A stretch of 64,000 nt of DNA from Dehalococcoidia bacterium (GCA_035310145.1 DATGEL010000005.1:1-64000); one strand, 5' to 3'. Shown: positions 23,922 through 32,194, counted from the first letter of the stretch. Notes: generated from the letters alone by a model not told the origin. Numbers and translations: made by a program.

Positions 23922-25201
23922 ATCGCACCGCTCTGCTGCATCACTCCGATCGCCGGCGTGCTGTAGCCGAGGATTTCGCCGAGCACGCAGCCGTTGTGCT
24001 CACCAAGGCAGGCGGCGCCGCGCTCAATCGTCCAGTCTGTTTCGGACAGGTGCACCGGCTGCCCATCCACGCGCACGCCGCCGAGCTCGGTGTGCTGCGC
24101 CTCCGGCCACAGCCCCCACGCCGCCGTATTCACATCGTGGTCGATGCGCTCCTCCGGCGACACGACGGCGCTCGCCGGCACACCGTGCTCCTGCAACAGC
24201 TGGGCTATTTCGCGGGCCTCGGCCCGCCCGGTCCAGTCCGCTATCAACGCGTCAAGTTCGTCCTCGTGCTCAGCGCGCCCTTCCAGCGTTTGGAAGCGCT
24301 TCTCCTTCATCCAGGGGAGATCAAGCGCCGAACACATGCACTCCCAGTCGTGCTGATCGCGACAGGCGATCGCCACCCAGCGGTCCTCGCCGTTCGCCGG
24401 GTAGACGCCATGCGGAACCATGCGATGGCCCAGCTCAAGCCCCTGGTCGCGGTTGCTGTTGGGCATGCCGGGGCGGCGCAGCGGGCGGCCGTTGATGGTG
24501 TAGTCCAGCAACGCGGGGCCGTTCAGCGTGGCGGCGACTTCGGTCGTGGCCATGTCCACCCACTGGCCCTCGCCCGTGCGCTCGCGGTGGAAGAGCGCGG
24601 CCATGATCGCGATCGCCATGTAGTAGGCGCCCGTGTGGTCCATGTAGGAGTAGCCCCAGCCGGCCGGCGGCTGGTCCGGCAGGCCGGACTGAAAGGTCAG
24701 GCCCGAAAACGCCTGCACGCTCGGCCCCCAGGTCTTGTACTGCTTGTACGGCCCGGTGTGGCCGAAGCCGCAGTTGGAGACGTAGACGATGTCCGGCCGG
24801 ATCTGCCGCAGCCGCTCGTAGCCAAAGCCCAGCCGCTCCATCACGCCCGCGGCGAAGTTCTCCGAGACCACGTCCGAAACGGCGATCAGGTCTTCGAGCG
24901 CCCGCCGCGCCGAGGCGGTGCGCAGGTTCAGCGTGATCCCCAGCTTCTCGACGTTGTGGTTGTTGAAGCTGATGCTGCGGTCTGTCCCCGGCTTGTGGTC
25001 CTTGAACGGCCCCATCTGCCGCAGGATGTCCCAGCGGCCCTGATTGGTCGGGTCTTCGATGCGGATCACCTGCGCGCCGAAAGCGGCCATGAAGCGCGTT
25101 GCGCCCGCGCCCGCGAGCTGGCCGGTAAAGTCGCAGATGCGCAGGTGTCCAAGCGCGGATGGGCCGGAGGGAACGCCGTCCAACATCGCTTTCCCACTCA
25201 C
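23918..25201 (-). CDS. CaiB/BaiF CoA-transferase, subunit lacking catalytic Asp
   Basis: A 427-residue type III CoA-transferase fold. Where the catalytic Asp should be, the sequence is TWGPSVQAFSG (residues 157-167), with Gly at the Asp position. Other marks: GAQVIRIEDPTNQGRWD near 43, VVSENFAAGVMERLGFGYE near 111 and HGVYPANGEDRWVAIACRD near 284. The start is GTG 25201; ATG 25186 is possible. The leader is a pyrimidine-tract repeat (purine-rich on this strand). It is coupled by ATGA to the Asp-containing subunit downstream, so it is probably a structural or CoA-binding partner. Confidence 0.9.
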   Translation of the reverse strand: MSGKAMLDGVPSGPSALGHLRICDFTGQLAGAGATRFMAAFGAQVIRIEDPTNQGRWDILRQMGPFKDHKPGTDRSISFNNHNVEKLGITLNLRTASARRALEDLIAVSDVVSENFAAGVMERLGFGYERLRQIRPDIVYVSNCGFGHTGPYKQYKTWGPSVQAFSGLTFQSGLPDQPPAGWGYSYMDHTGAYYMAIAIMAALFHRERTGEGQWVDMATTEVAATLNGPALLDYTINGRPLRRPGMPNSNRDQGLELGHRMVPHGVYPANGEDRWVAIACRDQHDWECMCSALDLPWMKEKRFQTLEGRAEHEDELDALIADWTGRAEAREIAQLLQEHGVPASAVVSPEERIDHDVNTAAWGLWPEAQHTELGGVRVDGQPVHLSETDWTIERGAACLGEHNGCVLGEILGYSTPAIGVMQQSGAI

Positions 25202-25237
25202 TCCTGTTTCCTATTTTCTAGTTGCTATTTCCTGTCG
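25194..25237 (-). repeat. Pyrimidine-rich imperfect short-repeat tract b
   Basis: CTCCTGTTTCCTATTTTCTA and GTTGCTATTTCCTGTCG between the HpaB-type gene stop and the CoA-transferase start. On the transcribed sense it reads as AGGAAA/AGGA-like units directly before the GTG start. Confidence 0.6.
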
Positions 25238-26843
25238 AGCCATCGGTCACGCCTCCGGCGGGCCGAGCACCCGAAACGGTGCTTTGCGGCTGCGTACCCG
25301 CGGGGTAGGCGCCGGCCATCGCTCCGGGCGGCGGGCGGTAGCGCGGGCGGGCGCCGGGGCGCTCGGACGAGATCGGCAGCGACGTGCCCTCGCGCCGGCC
25401 GAGCGCCCGCTCCACGATCTCGCTCAGCGGCTCTTTGTCGTACTGCAGGTAGAAGCCGGCCATGTTGCGGATCGGGTCGCCGGAGTAGAACCTCACGTAC
25501 TGCTGCATGCGCTGCGCGAACGACTCGCCGGTCACGTCCCAGGCGAGCTTGAACAGCGACACCCGCTCCTCCGCAGAGATGCCCGGCCGCCCGCGCACGA
25601 ATTTGTCCACATACGGCCGGATCTCAGGGCTGAGCAGGTCCGCCTCCGACGGCGCGTAGAAGAAGCCGCCGCCGGCCAGGCTCTGCACGATCTCGACGAA
25701 GCGGGCGTAGATCTGCGGCGTGTGCAGGTGAAACGCGCGGCCGCCCAGCCCGCCGGAGAGCCAGACGCCGTCTGGCCCCGGCTGCGCCGTCGCCTCCGTG
25801 CCGTAGAAGACGGCGCGGGCGATCTCGAGATACGAGAGCATCTCGCCCAGTTTCTCCTGCACGTGCAGAAAGCCGGTGATGCCGATGCAGTCCGCCAGCT
25901 TCGTGGCCAGGCCGCAGAAGAACTCCATCTGGCTGAGCATGCGCGCCGCGATCTGCAGCTCGGTCGTCGAGCCCACGGCGGCGAAGATCGGGTTGATGAT
26001 CGCGCCGCTGCCCGGCGAGCCGTCCACCAGCACCCGCTCCCAGGGCACGACCACATCCTCGAAGATGGCGATGCAGTCCATCTCCTCGAAGCGGCTGCTG
26101 AGCGGGTGGTCAAAGCGCGAGCGTGGCAAGGGCGAAACCGTCTCGCGGCAGATGAACTTCATGCCGGGCGTATCGATCGGGATCGAGAACGTCACGGCGT
26201 AGGCGTCGTCGCCGGGCGCCACGCCGCCGTAGGGGATGACCGCGACCTCCTCGGTGAGCGGCGCCATCGTACCCAGCATCTTAGCGCCGCGTACGACGAT
26301 CCCCTCGCTCGTCTCCCCGACTTTGCCCAGGTGCAGGAACGGGTCCTCCTGCTGCGCCGAGGTACGCGAGCGGTCGATCTGCGGGTTGATCAGCATGTGC
26401 GTGAGAAACAGGTCGTTCTCCCGCGCGAACTCATGGTAGCGCACGGCGTTCTCGCCGTACTCCGGCTTCCCTCTGGCGAAGTGCTGCTTCGCCAGGCTCC
26501 AGCCGGTGACGAAGCAGTTCATGAAGTCCGGCCCGCGGCCCAAAAAGCCGAAGTTGTGGTCGGCGCGCAGCTTGCAGTGCTGCCGCTTCTGGATCAGCTC
26601 TGCCCGCGAGCGCGGCACGAGGAACGAGGTCGAGACCGGATCGCCGCTGCTGGGCGAGCAGAAGGTCATCACCTCGCGGTAGGCCGGGTCGAGCTGCATG
26701 TCGTACAGCTCGGCGATCGCGCGCATCGGCTCCTGCAAGATCGGTTCTTCGGTCACGTCGACAACGCGCCGCCCGCCGAGATAGACACACGGCTTGCGCC
26801 GCTTCAGCGACTCGATGTACTGCTGGCCGGAGCGAGCGGGCAT
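25218..26843 (-). CDS. 4-hydroxyphenylacetate 3-monooxygenase (HpaB)-family flavoprotein
   Basis: A 541-residue member of the HpaB / 4-hydroxybutyryl-CoA dehydratase superfamily, with an acyl-CoA-dehydrogenase-like fold. HpaB proteins hydroxylate phenols using FADH2 from a separate reductase. Landmarks: SFLVPRSRAELIQKR near 72, FLGRGPDFMN near 100, FLTHMLINPQIDRS near 146, GIVVRGAKMLGTMAP near 180 and PWERVLVDG near 268. The closely spaced Cys pair of Fe-S dehydratases was not seen, so a monooxygenase is favoured. The last 45 residues are Pro/Gly-rich and unusual. No HpaC-type reductase is adjacent. It precedes the CoA-transferase pair by 17 bp, so hydroxylation may be linked to CoA activation. 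Confidence 0.87.
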   Translation of the reverse strand: MPARSGQQYIESLKRRKPCVYLGGRRVVDVTEEPILQEPMRAIAELYDMQLDPAYREVMTFCSPSSGDPVSTSFLVPRSRAELIQKRQHCKLRADHNFGFLGRGPDFMNCFVTGWSLAKQHFARGKPEYGENAVRYHEFARENDLFLTHMLINPQIDRSRTSAQQEDPFLHLGKVGETSEGIVVRGAKMLGTMAPLTEEVAVIPYGGVAPGDDAYAVTFSIPIDTPGMKFICRETVSPLPRSRFDHPLSSRFEEMDCIAIFEDVVVPWERVLVDGSPGSGAIINPIFAAVGSTTELQIAARMLSQMEFFCGLATKLADCIGITGFLHVQEKLGEMLSYLEIARAVFYGTEATAQPGPDGVWLSGGLGGRAFHLHTPQIYARFVEIVQSLAGGGFFYAPSEADLLSPEIRPYVDKFVRGRPGISAEERVSLFKLAWDVTGESFAQRMQQYVRFYSGDPIRNMAGFYLQYDKEPLSEIVERALGRREGTSLPISSERPGARPRYRPPPGAMAGAYPAGTQPQSTVSGARPAGGVTDGSTGNSN

Positions 26844-26876
26844 GGCGCTTCCTCGATTTACGATCTCCGGCGGGCT

Positions 26877-27665
26877 TCAGCCCACGAACACGCCGCCGCT
26901 GGGGTGCAGCAGCTCGCCGGTGAAGAACGAGGCCTCGTCCGAGGCGAGGAAAAGCGCCGTGTTGGCGATCTCCTCCGGCTGGCCGAAGCGGCCCATCCAG
27001 GTCATACCCAGCACGCGGCGCTGAGCCTCCTCATCGGTGCGCAGGCGCTCCGTCATCGGCGTCTCGATAAAGCCGGGGCCGATGGCGTTGACGCGGATGC
27101 CGCTCGTCGCCAGCTCCATCGCCAGCACTTTGGTCAGCATCCAGACGCCCGCCTTACTGATGCTGTAGGCGCCGCCCTGCCCCGGCATGCGCGACATGAT
27201 CGAGCCGAGGTTGATGATGCTGCCCGGCCGCTTGTTAGCCAGCATCCAGGCGGCGGCGGCCTTGTCCGAGTAGTAGACGCCCCAGAAGTTGACGTCGATC
27301 ACGCGCTTGAACCAGTCCACCGGCATCGTCAGCACCGTGAACGGCTGCTGGGGCTGCTCCTCCGTCGCCGGCCTGCCGGAGCCGATGCCCGCCGCGGCCA
27401 CCAGCACATCGACGGCGCCGAAGGCCGAGACGCACTGCTGCACCATGCGCTCGTTCGCCGCCTGGTCGGTGGTGTCCACCTGCAGCGCCGTCGCTTTGCC
27501 GCCGGCCGCCTCGACCTGGCGCACCGTTTCGGCGGCGCCTTCGAGGTTCATGTCGGCGGCGCAGACCGCGGCGCCTTCTCTGGCGAAGCGCAGGCAGCAG
27601 GCGCGGCCAATGCCGCTGCCGCCGCCCGTCACCAACGCAACCTTGCCCTCAAGCCGTCCGGCCAT
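26877..27665 (-). CDS. SDR family oxidoreductase
   Basis: A 262-residue classical short-chain dehydrogenase using NAD(P)H. Cofactor motif VTGGGSGIGRA near residue 12; NAG equivalent is AAAGIGSG near 90; the active-site Ser is in LGSIMSRMPG and YSISK (Tyr-x-x-x-Lys) follows near 155. The dimer segment ends in GGVFVG. ATG 27665 is chosen because AAGGGA lies upstream; a start at 27698 is also open. It lies 33 bp before the HpaB-type gene in the same direction. Confidence 0.9.
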   Translation of the reverse strand: MAGRLEGKVALVTGGGSGIGRACCLRFAREGAAVCAADMNLEGAAETVRQVEAAGGKATALQVDTTDQAANERMVQQCVSAFGAVDVLVAAAGIGSGRPATEEQPQQPFTVLTMPVDWFKRVIDVNFWGVYYSDKAAAAWMLANKRPGSIINLGSIMSRMPGQGGAYSISKAGVWMLTKVLAMELATSGIRVNAIGPGFIETPMTERLRTDEEAQRRVLGMTWMGRFGQPEEIANTALFLASDEASFFTGELLHPSGGVFVG

Positions 27666-27734
27666 CGTCAATCCCTTGACTCGATCATCGCTGCCCACTA
27701 ACAGAGGACACCCAGCTAGCAGCCCACCGGGATG

Positions 27735-28778
27735 TCATGGAGTCGGCGAATATAGCTCAATGGCCTTGGCCAAGGCATTAGAAATGTCAGACCGATCCCA
27801 GCGGCTCACCTCAAACTGAAACGATATCCCGTTGTGCAGGTGAATCAAGAGATGCTTCCGGAACAGGCCAGTGCCCCCGCGGCTATCTATCCTCTCAACA
27901 TCCCTCCATGCATTGCTAGCCGTCGGGGACTGCCCCGGAGTGACAGGATTCTGATAGAATGCAAATCCGGTGCTGTATATTATGATCAGCCCCGTGCGCT
28001 TTTGCGAGTTTGTGATCAGTGTGACCGCAAACTTTCCAGTTACGACCGCAGCACACTCCCCCTCACGCACAGCTCCTGCGCTCTTGCCATTGCCAAAGAC
28101 ACGCTCTTCCAAGTCGATAGGCATGGCTTGTCCGAACTGGGCCACGTATGCATGGTAAGTCGCCGGATCCAGTAGCATTTGAAGGAAGCTGAGAACAGAT
28201 GGTATTACTCCCTTTTGGATCACAAACTTCCATTGCCCCCCATCTCTCATGCAGATGACTAGTGTGGGGATCACCACATACGAATTTTCCTGTCTTGCGG
28301 TAGCTATTTCATGATACGGAATACTGACAACGGTGATATCAGATGTATACAGCCTTGGAACATAGAGCAATCTTCTATCAGTGAAGACCAGATCGCCTTT
28401 ATCTGACATTGATGTTCCAAACATCGCCTCGGCTTCCATAAGATAAAGTTCTTGATTACCATCGTCCTCGCGATTCGAAGCGGAATGACTCGAACTTTCT
28501 TGGCGTGAATATGTACCGGAGGATCGATCAAGATTGTCGCGTATATCCCAGTCGCAGTCATAGGCTCTCCTCTCCACTTCGTCACTCAGCACATCATGAG
28601 CACGATTGAGGCTCTTCATGACAGAGTTGTCACCGTTGACTTTGTCTGGGTGATACTCCTGCGATAGGCGTCGATAGGCGGCTTCGATCACTGGAAGGGT
28701 GGCATTCCTGTGCACCTGAAGGATTTCGTAGTAGTCTTCCCATAGTATTAGCCACTGCTTCTGATCCATGACTTGCAC
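27735..28778 (-). CDS. J-domain protein with two PH/GRAM-like modules, low-GC
   Basis: A 347-residue protein. The N-terminal J domain (about 12-75) has the diagnostic HPD in EYHPDK, so it should stimulate an Hsp70 ATPase. After a Ser-rich linker (about 85-105) come two beta-rich blocks (about 110-225 and 240-345). The first has LVFTDRRLLYVPR and IPYHEIATARQ, the pattern of bacterial PH/GRAM-like domains; the second has LIIIYSTGFAFY and WRDVERIDSR and may be a degenerate copy. Zn-finger and Gly/Phe regions of DnaJ are absent. Base composition is near 45-50% GC by eye, against about 70% around it. This indicates recent transfer; it splits an otherwise catabolic run. Client unknown. Confidence 0.82.
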   Translation of the reverse strand: MQVMDQKQWLILWEDYYEILQVHRNATLPVIEAAYRRLSQEYHPDKVNGDNSVMKSLNRAHDVLSDEVERRAYDCDWDIRDNLDRSSGTYSRQESSSHSASNREDDGNQELYLMEAEAMFGTSMSDKGDLVFTDRRLLYVPRLYTSDITVVSIPYHEIATARQENSYVVIPTLVICMRDGGQWKFVIQKGVIPSVLSFLQMLLDPATYHAYVAQFGQAMPIDLEERVFGNGKSAGAVREGECAAVVTGKFAVTLITNSQKRTGLIIIYSTGFAFYQNPVTPGQSPTASNAWRDVERIDSRGGTGLFRKHLLIHLHNGISFQFEVSRWDRSDISNALAKAIELYSPTP

Positions 28779-28804
28779 GCCTCATCGCAGAGTGAATCGC
28801 CGAT

Positions 28805-29719
28805 TCAGGTGGCGCGACTCTCTTCGCGGAGCCGTACTCCTCCTCTGGCTTCAACCATCTTCGCAATGCTGGTGAAGTCGTCATCGCCGTAGCCTTCGGC
28901 GACGGCGTGGCGCCAGGCGTTGACGTTCGCCTCGCAGACGATCGTGGGCACGCCCAGCGACTCGGCCAGCTCCTCGAACAGCTTCACGTCCTTCAGCATA
29001 TGCTTCGTGAGGAAGCCACCCTGAAAGCGGCCCGTCAACACCTGGCGCGGGATCTGACCCAGCGTGGCGCTGTTGCTGCCGCTGCCCGCGTTCAGCACAT
29101 CGACCGCGAGGGCAGGGTCGATCCCCGCCTTCGCGGCCACGGCCAGCGCCTCGGACGTCGCTGCCAGCGCCATCGAGGAGAGGATGTTGTTGACCAGCTT
29201 CATCGCCTGCCCCATGCCCGGCTCGGCGCCGAGGTAGAAGACGTTCTTGCCAATGATGCCGAGCAGGTCGCGGTGCGCCTCGTAGAGCGCCGCCTCGCCC
29301 GCGCACATCACCGCCAGCGTGCCCTCTTCGGCACCGCGGATTCCGCCGCTCACGGGCGCATCCAGAAAGCCGATGCCGCGCGCCGTCAGCGCCGCGGCCA
29401 CCCGCCGGCTCACCGTCACGCCGGTCGTGGAGAGGTCGATCAGACAACCGCGAAAGCCTGCCGCCGCGATGATGCCATCCTCGCCCGTCGCGACCGCTTC
29501 CAGCACGGCCGGCTCAGGCAGGCTGGCGAAGATGACGTCCGCCGCCTCGGCCACGGCGCGCGGCGTGCCGCAGACCGTGACCTCGGCCCGGTCGGCGAAC
29601 GGCGCCAGCGCCGCCGCGTTCACGTCGCAGACCGCGAGGGGATGGCCGGCGCCGTGCAGCCGGCGCGCCATCGGGCCGCCCATGTGCCCAAGCCCGATGA
29701 AGCCGATCCGCTCGCTCAT
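28805..29719 (-). CDS. 3-hydroxyisobutyrate dehydrogenase-like NAD(P)-dependent oxidoreductase
   Basis: A 304-residue beta-hydroxyacid dehydrogenase. N-terminal IGFIGLGHMGGPMARRL holds NAD(P); the substrate motif is FLDAPVSGGIRGAEEGTLAVM near 115; the catalytic Lys is in GMGQAMKLVNN near 170. It oxidises or reduces hydroxy acids such as 3-hydroxyisobutyrate or tartronate semialdehyde. ATG 29719 is preceded by a repeat tract reading AGGTGA, AGGTAACAGGTGA on the sense strand, several of which could serve as ribosome sites. Same direction as the SDR genes around it. Confidence 0.9.
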   Translation of the reverse strand: MSERIGFIGLGHMGGPMARRLHGAGHPLAVCDVNAAALAPFADRAEVTVCGTPRAVAEAADVIFASLPEPAVLEAVATGEDGIIAAAGFRGCLIDLSTTGVTVSRRVAAALTARGIGFLDAPVSGGIRGAEEGTLAVMCAGEAALYEAHRDLLGIIGKNVFYLGAEPGMGQAMKLVNNILSSMALAATSEALAVAAKAGIDPALAVDVLNAGSGSNSATLGQIPRQVLTGRFQGGFLTKHMLKDVKLFEELAESLGVPTIVCEANVNAWRHAVAEGYGDDDFTSIAKMVEARGGVRLREESRAT

Positions 29720-29721
29720 CC

Positions 29722-29756
29722 CGCCTGTCACCTGTTACCTGGCACCTATCACCTGC
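29722..29756 (-). repeat. Pyrimidine-rich imperfect short-repeat tract c
   Basis: CGCCTGTCACCTGTTACCTG then GCACCTATCACCTG: four ACCT units at 7-8 base spacing. On the sense of the flanking minus-strand genes these are AGGTGA-like Shine-Dalgarno units in tandem directly before ATG 29719. Confidence 0.65.
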
Positions 29757-29758
29757 AT

Positions 29759-30580
29759 TCAGACCAGCCCGGCGTCGGTGAAGGCACGGTCGATGCGGTT
29801 GAAACGCCGCTGGATGAAGCCGCGCGCCTCGGCGTGCGTATGGATGTAGAGCCGGTTCTCGCGCACACCTTTCAGCACCAGCTCGGCCACCTCGTCCGGC
29901 TCGATGTGGCGGCCGACCACGGCCTCCTGCTCCTCTTCGGAGCGCGTCGGCGCCGCCACGGGCCCGCCGAACTCCGGCTGGCGGTTGCGGCCGGCGAAGC
30001 GGATGTTGGTGTTCACGACCATCGGGCAGAGCACGGAGACGCCGATGCCGTAGGCGCTGAGGTCGCGGAACAGGACCTCGGAGAGGCCGAGCACGCCGTA
30101 CTTGGAGACGCAGTAAACGCCCAGCCCCTGGTTCGGGATCAGGCCGGCGAACGAGGCGGTGTTGACAATGTGCCCACCCTCACCCTGTTCAAGCAGGCGC
30201 GGCACGAAGACCTCGACGCCGTGGATCACGCCCCAGAGGTTGACCTGCAACACCCACTGCCAGTCGGCGTGCGTCATTTCCTGGATCGGCCCGGCGCGGT
30301 TGACGCCGGCGTTGTTGAAGACGACGTGGACTTTGCCGAAGCGTTGAACCGTACGCTCGGCGAGGCGCTGCACGTCTTCCAGCTTGCCGACGTCGGTCCG
30401 CACGCCAAGAGCCTCGGCGCCGGCCGCCTCAAGGCCACGTGCCGCGGCGTCGAGCGGCGCCTGCTCGATGTCGGCGATCACGATCTTCAAGCCCTCACGG
30501 GCGAAGCGCCGCGCCGTGGCGAGGCCGATGCCGCTGGCGCCGCCGGTGATCACCGCGACTTTCCCGGCCAAATCCTGCAT
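29759..30580 (-). CDS. SDR family oxidoreductase
   Basis: A 273-residue classical short-chain dehydrogenase. VITGGASGIGLATARRF near residue 10 binds the cofactor and VIADIE near 34 suggests NAD; NNAGVNRAG is near 88, followed by the catalytic Ser in NTASFAGLIP and Tyr/Lys in YCVSK near 157. It is the first gene of the leftward catabolic run. Substrate unknown. Confidence 0.9.
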   Translation of the reverse strand: MQDLAGKVAVITGGASGIGLATARRFAREGLKIVIADIEQAPLDAAARGLEAAGAEALGVRTDVGKLEDVQRLAERTVQRFGKVHVVFNNAGVNRAGPIQEMTHADWQWVLQVNLWGVIHGVEVFVPRLLEQGEGGHIVNTASFAGLIPNQGLGVYCVSKYGVLGLSEVLFRDLSAYGIGVSVLCPMVVNTNIRFAGRNRQPEFGGPVAAPTRSEEEQEAVVGRHIEPDEVAELVLKGVRENRLYIHTHAEARGFIQRRFNRIDRAFTDAGLV

Positions 30581-30766
30581 CCCACGCCTCGCCGGTTCCT
30601 GCTCGTGCCGGCGCCGCCACTCGCGGAAAACGCCGGCAACGGGGCCACGATAGCATAGAAACCGCGGCCGCGCGGCGGGCGGCTCTCAAGCCCAGCACGG
30701 GACAGCCGCAGCGGCTATGCTGAAGAGGACATCCTTTGCGCATACTCCGCCGAGAGAAGCGTCAAG

Positions 30767-31024
30767 ATGACGAAACGAACAGTAGCACCTCCTGTGGTGC
30801 TGTCGCCGCTGGACCGGGAGCGCGCCTTCTGGCGAATGCACCGCGAGGAGCTGACGGCACGATACCCGGATCAATTTGTCGCCGTGCGACGAGCGACGGG
30901 TGAAATCGTCGCCGTCGCGCCGCACCTTGCTGACGTGTGGGAGGCCGCCCGGCAGCTGGGCTTCGATCAAGGCGACGTGTGGGCAAGGAAAATGATCACC
31001 AAGCCCCTGATGTTGATCCTGTGA
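30767..31024 (+). CDS. Small hypothetical protein (85 aa), DUF5678-like
   Basis: An 85-residue hydrophilic protein: a helical start with ERAFWRMHREELTARYPDQFVAV, then a short beta/helix part (GEIVAVAPHLADVWEAARQLG). This is the pattern of small DUF5678-type proteins that often precede retropepsin-like genes. GAGAGAAG precedes ATG 30767. Its TGA overlaps the GTG start of the protease gene (GTGA), so the two are coupled. Function unknown. Confidence 0.72.
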   Translation: MTKRTVAPPVVLSPLDRERAFWRMHREELTARYPDQFVAVRRATGEIVAVAPHLADVWEAARQLGFDQGDVWARKMITKPLMLIL

Positions 31025-31494
31025 TCCGCGGAAGCTTTGAGCGACTCGAAGACCTTAGGCTCCAGAATCCGTTTCCCATCGTACGCATCGCACTGTCAAT
31101 CAACGGAATTACACCCGAGCCGGCTGAGATCGACTTCGTGATTGACACGGGTGCTCAGTTCACTTGCCTGCAACCGAACGACGCGGGGACTTGGGCAGGC
31201 ATCCCGGATGATCGGCTGCGCGATCCGCGCGCGTGGCCATCCACATCCGGCGGCTTCGGCATAGGCGGAAGCAGCGCATTCTTCCCCATGCCAGCGGTTT
31301 ACAGGTTCGCGCATGAATCAGGACGTCATCTAGCGCTGCGCCAACCTATCTACATCGCGCAACTCACACGTGAGAACGAGGAAATGCCATCCCTGATGGG
31401 CTGGGATGTGCTGCAACACTTCCGTCTCTCGCTCGATTACGCTTCCGGCGACGTGCGCCTGACGCGCCGGCGGGGCCGGCAGCGGCGAGCGTAG
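31021..31494 (+). CDS. Retropepsin-like aspartic protease-fold protein
   Basis: A 157-residue single-domain aspartic protease-like protein. The catalytic motif is DFVIDTGAQFTCL (Asp-Thr-Gly near residue 40). The family's C-terminal hydrophobic signature appears as MGWDVLQHFRLSLDYASGDVRL. No signal peptide or membrane helix is seen, so it is probably cytoplasmic and works as a dimer. GTG 31021 is chosen because it overlaps the upstream stop by four bases. The physiological target of this bacterial family is not known. Confidence 0.82.
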   Translation: MIRGSFERLEDLRLQNPFPIVRIALSINGITPEPAEIDFVIDTGAQFTCLQPNDAGTWAGIPDDRLRDPRAWPSTSGGFGIGGSSAFFPMPAVYRFAHESGRHLALRQPIYIAQLTRENEEMPSLMGWDVLQHFRLSLDYASGDVRLTRRRGRQRRA

Positions 31495-31607
31495 TCGGCC
31501 GCGTCGATCGCTGGGCGGACATGGCCTGACGCTTGATGCCTGCAAGCTCCGGCCGCAGCGCGCCCGCACCGCGACGTTGCCAGCCGAGTCCGTGAAGGTG
31601 CCGCTTG

Positions 31608-32036
31608 CTATTGCGCCACGATCTCCTGCCGGTATGGCGCAACCGCTGCCAGCGCCCGTGCGACCAGCGGCTCCGGCACGCCGGCGATGGCGAACGCTTC
31701 GTTGAAGTAGATCAGCATACGATCGAAGTCGGCTGCGGTGATGCCACGGCCCGCGTGCGCCTCGTGCATCGAGCGCCCCGTGTATTGCTCCGGCCCGTGC
31801 AGCACCAGGCCGAGGAACTCGCGCTGGTGCCGCTTCAACTCCTCCAGGTCCGTGTGCGCGAAGAACGCGGCCAGCCGCGCGTTGCCAAGCACGCGCAGAT
31901 AGAACGCATCGACCACCTTTTCGAGCACCGGCGCGCCGCCGATCGCCTGATAGAGGCTCCTCCGCGTGCTTCGCGCCAACGCCGCCTCCGGATCGCTGCC
32001 ACACCGAAGCGGGAGGCACCGAACTCGCACGTTCAT
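31608..32036 (-). CDS. Truncated hemoglobin (group I-like)
   Basis: A 142-residue trHb of 2-on-2 globin fold, binding O2 or NO with heme. The core is YQAIGGAPVLEKVVDAFYLRVL, FFAHTDLEELKRHQREFL, and the proximal His in MHEAHAGRGI. The first 20-odd residues (basic, Cys-containing) are unlike family members and the true start may be a TTG at about residue 22. It is convergent with the protease gene and divergent from the LuxR regulator. A second trHb is at 35542-35928. Confidence 0.88.
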   Translation of the reverse strand: MNVRVRCLPLRCGSDPEAALARSTRRSLYQAIGGAPVLEKVVDAFYLRVLGNARLAAFFAHTDLEELKRHQREFLGLVLHGPEQYTGRSMHEAHAGRGITAADFDRMLIYFNEAFAIAGVPEPLVARALAAVAPYRQEIVAQ

Positions 32037-32194
32037 GTGCTGCCCGCGGCCGCCCTCCGACCTGTACGAGCGTTCCGCACCAGTCGATACCGTATACTAC
32101 GCGGGAGTCTTTCGGCCGGTCACGCTCGATCGCACGGCCCGGACGGAGCGGCGCGAGACCGGGGGGATGACGCCGCTGCGCGCAGGACGGCCGC

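Noticed and set aside
23996-25552. Long plus-strand frame antisense to the CoA-transferase genes
   Set aside because: High-GC shadow of the minus-strand genes; real motifs (ENFAAGVMERLG and others) are on the minus strand.
25218-26843. Call as 4-hydroxybutyryl-CoA dehydratase
   Set aside because: The Fe-S Cys pair typical of that enzyme was not visible, and a monooxygenase fits the neighbouring genes at least as well; kept as HpaB-family.
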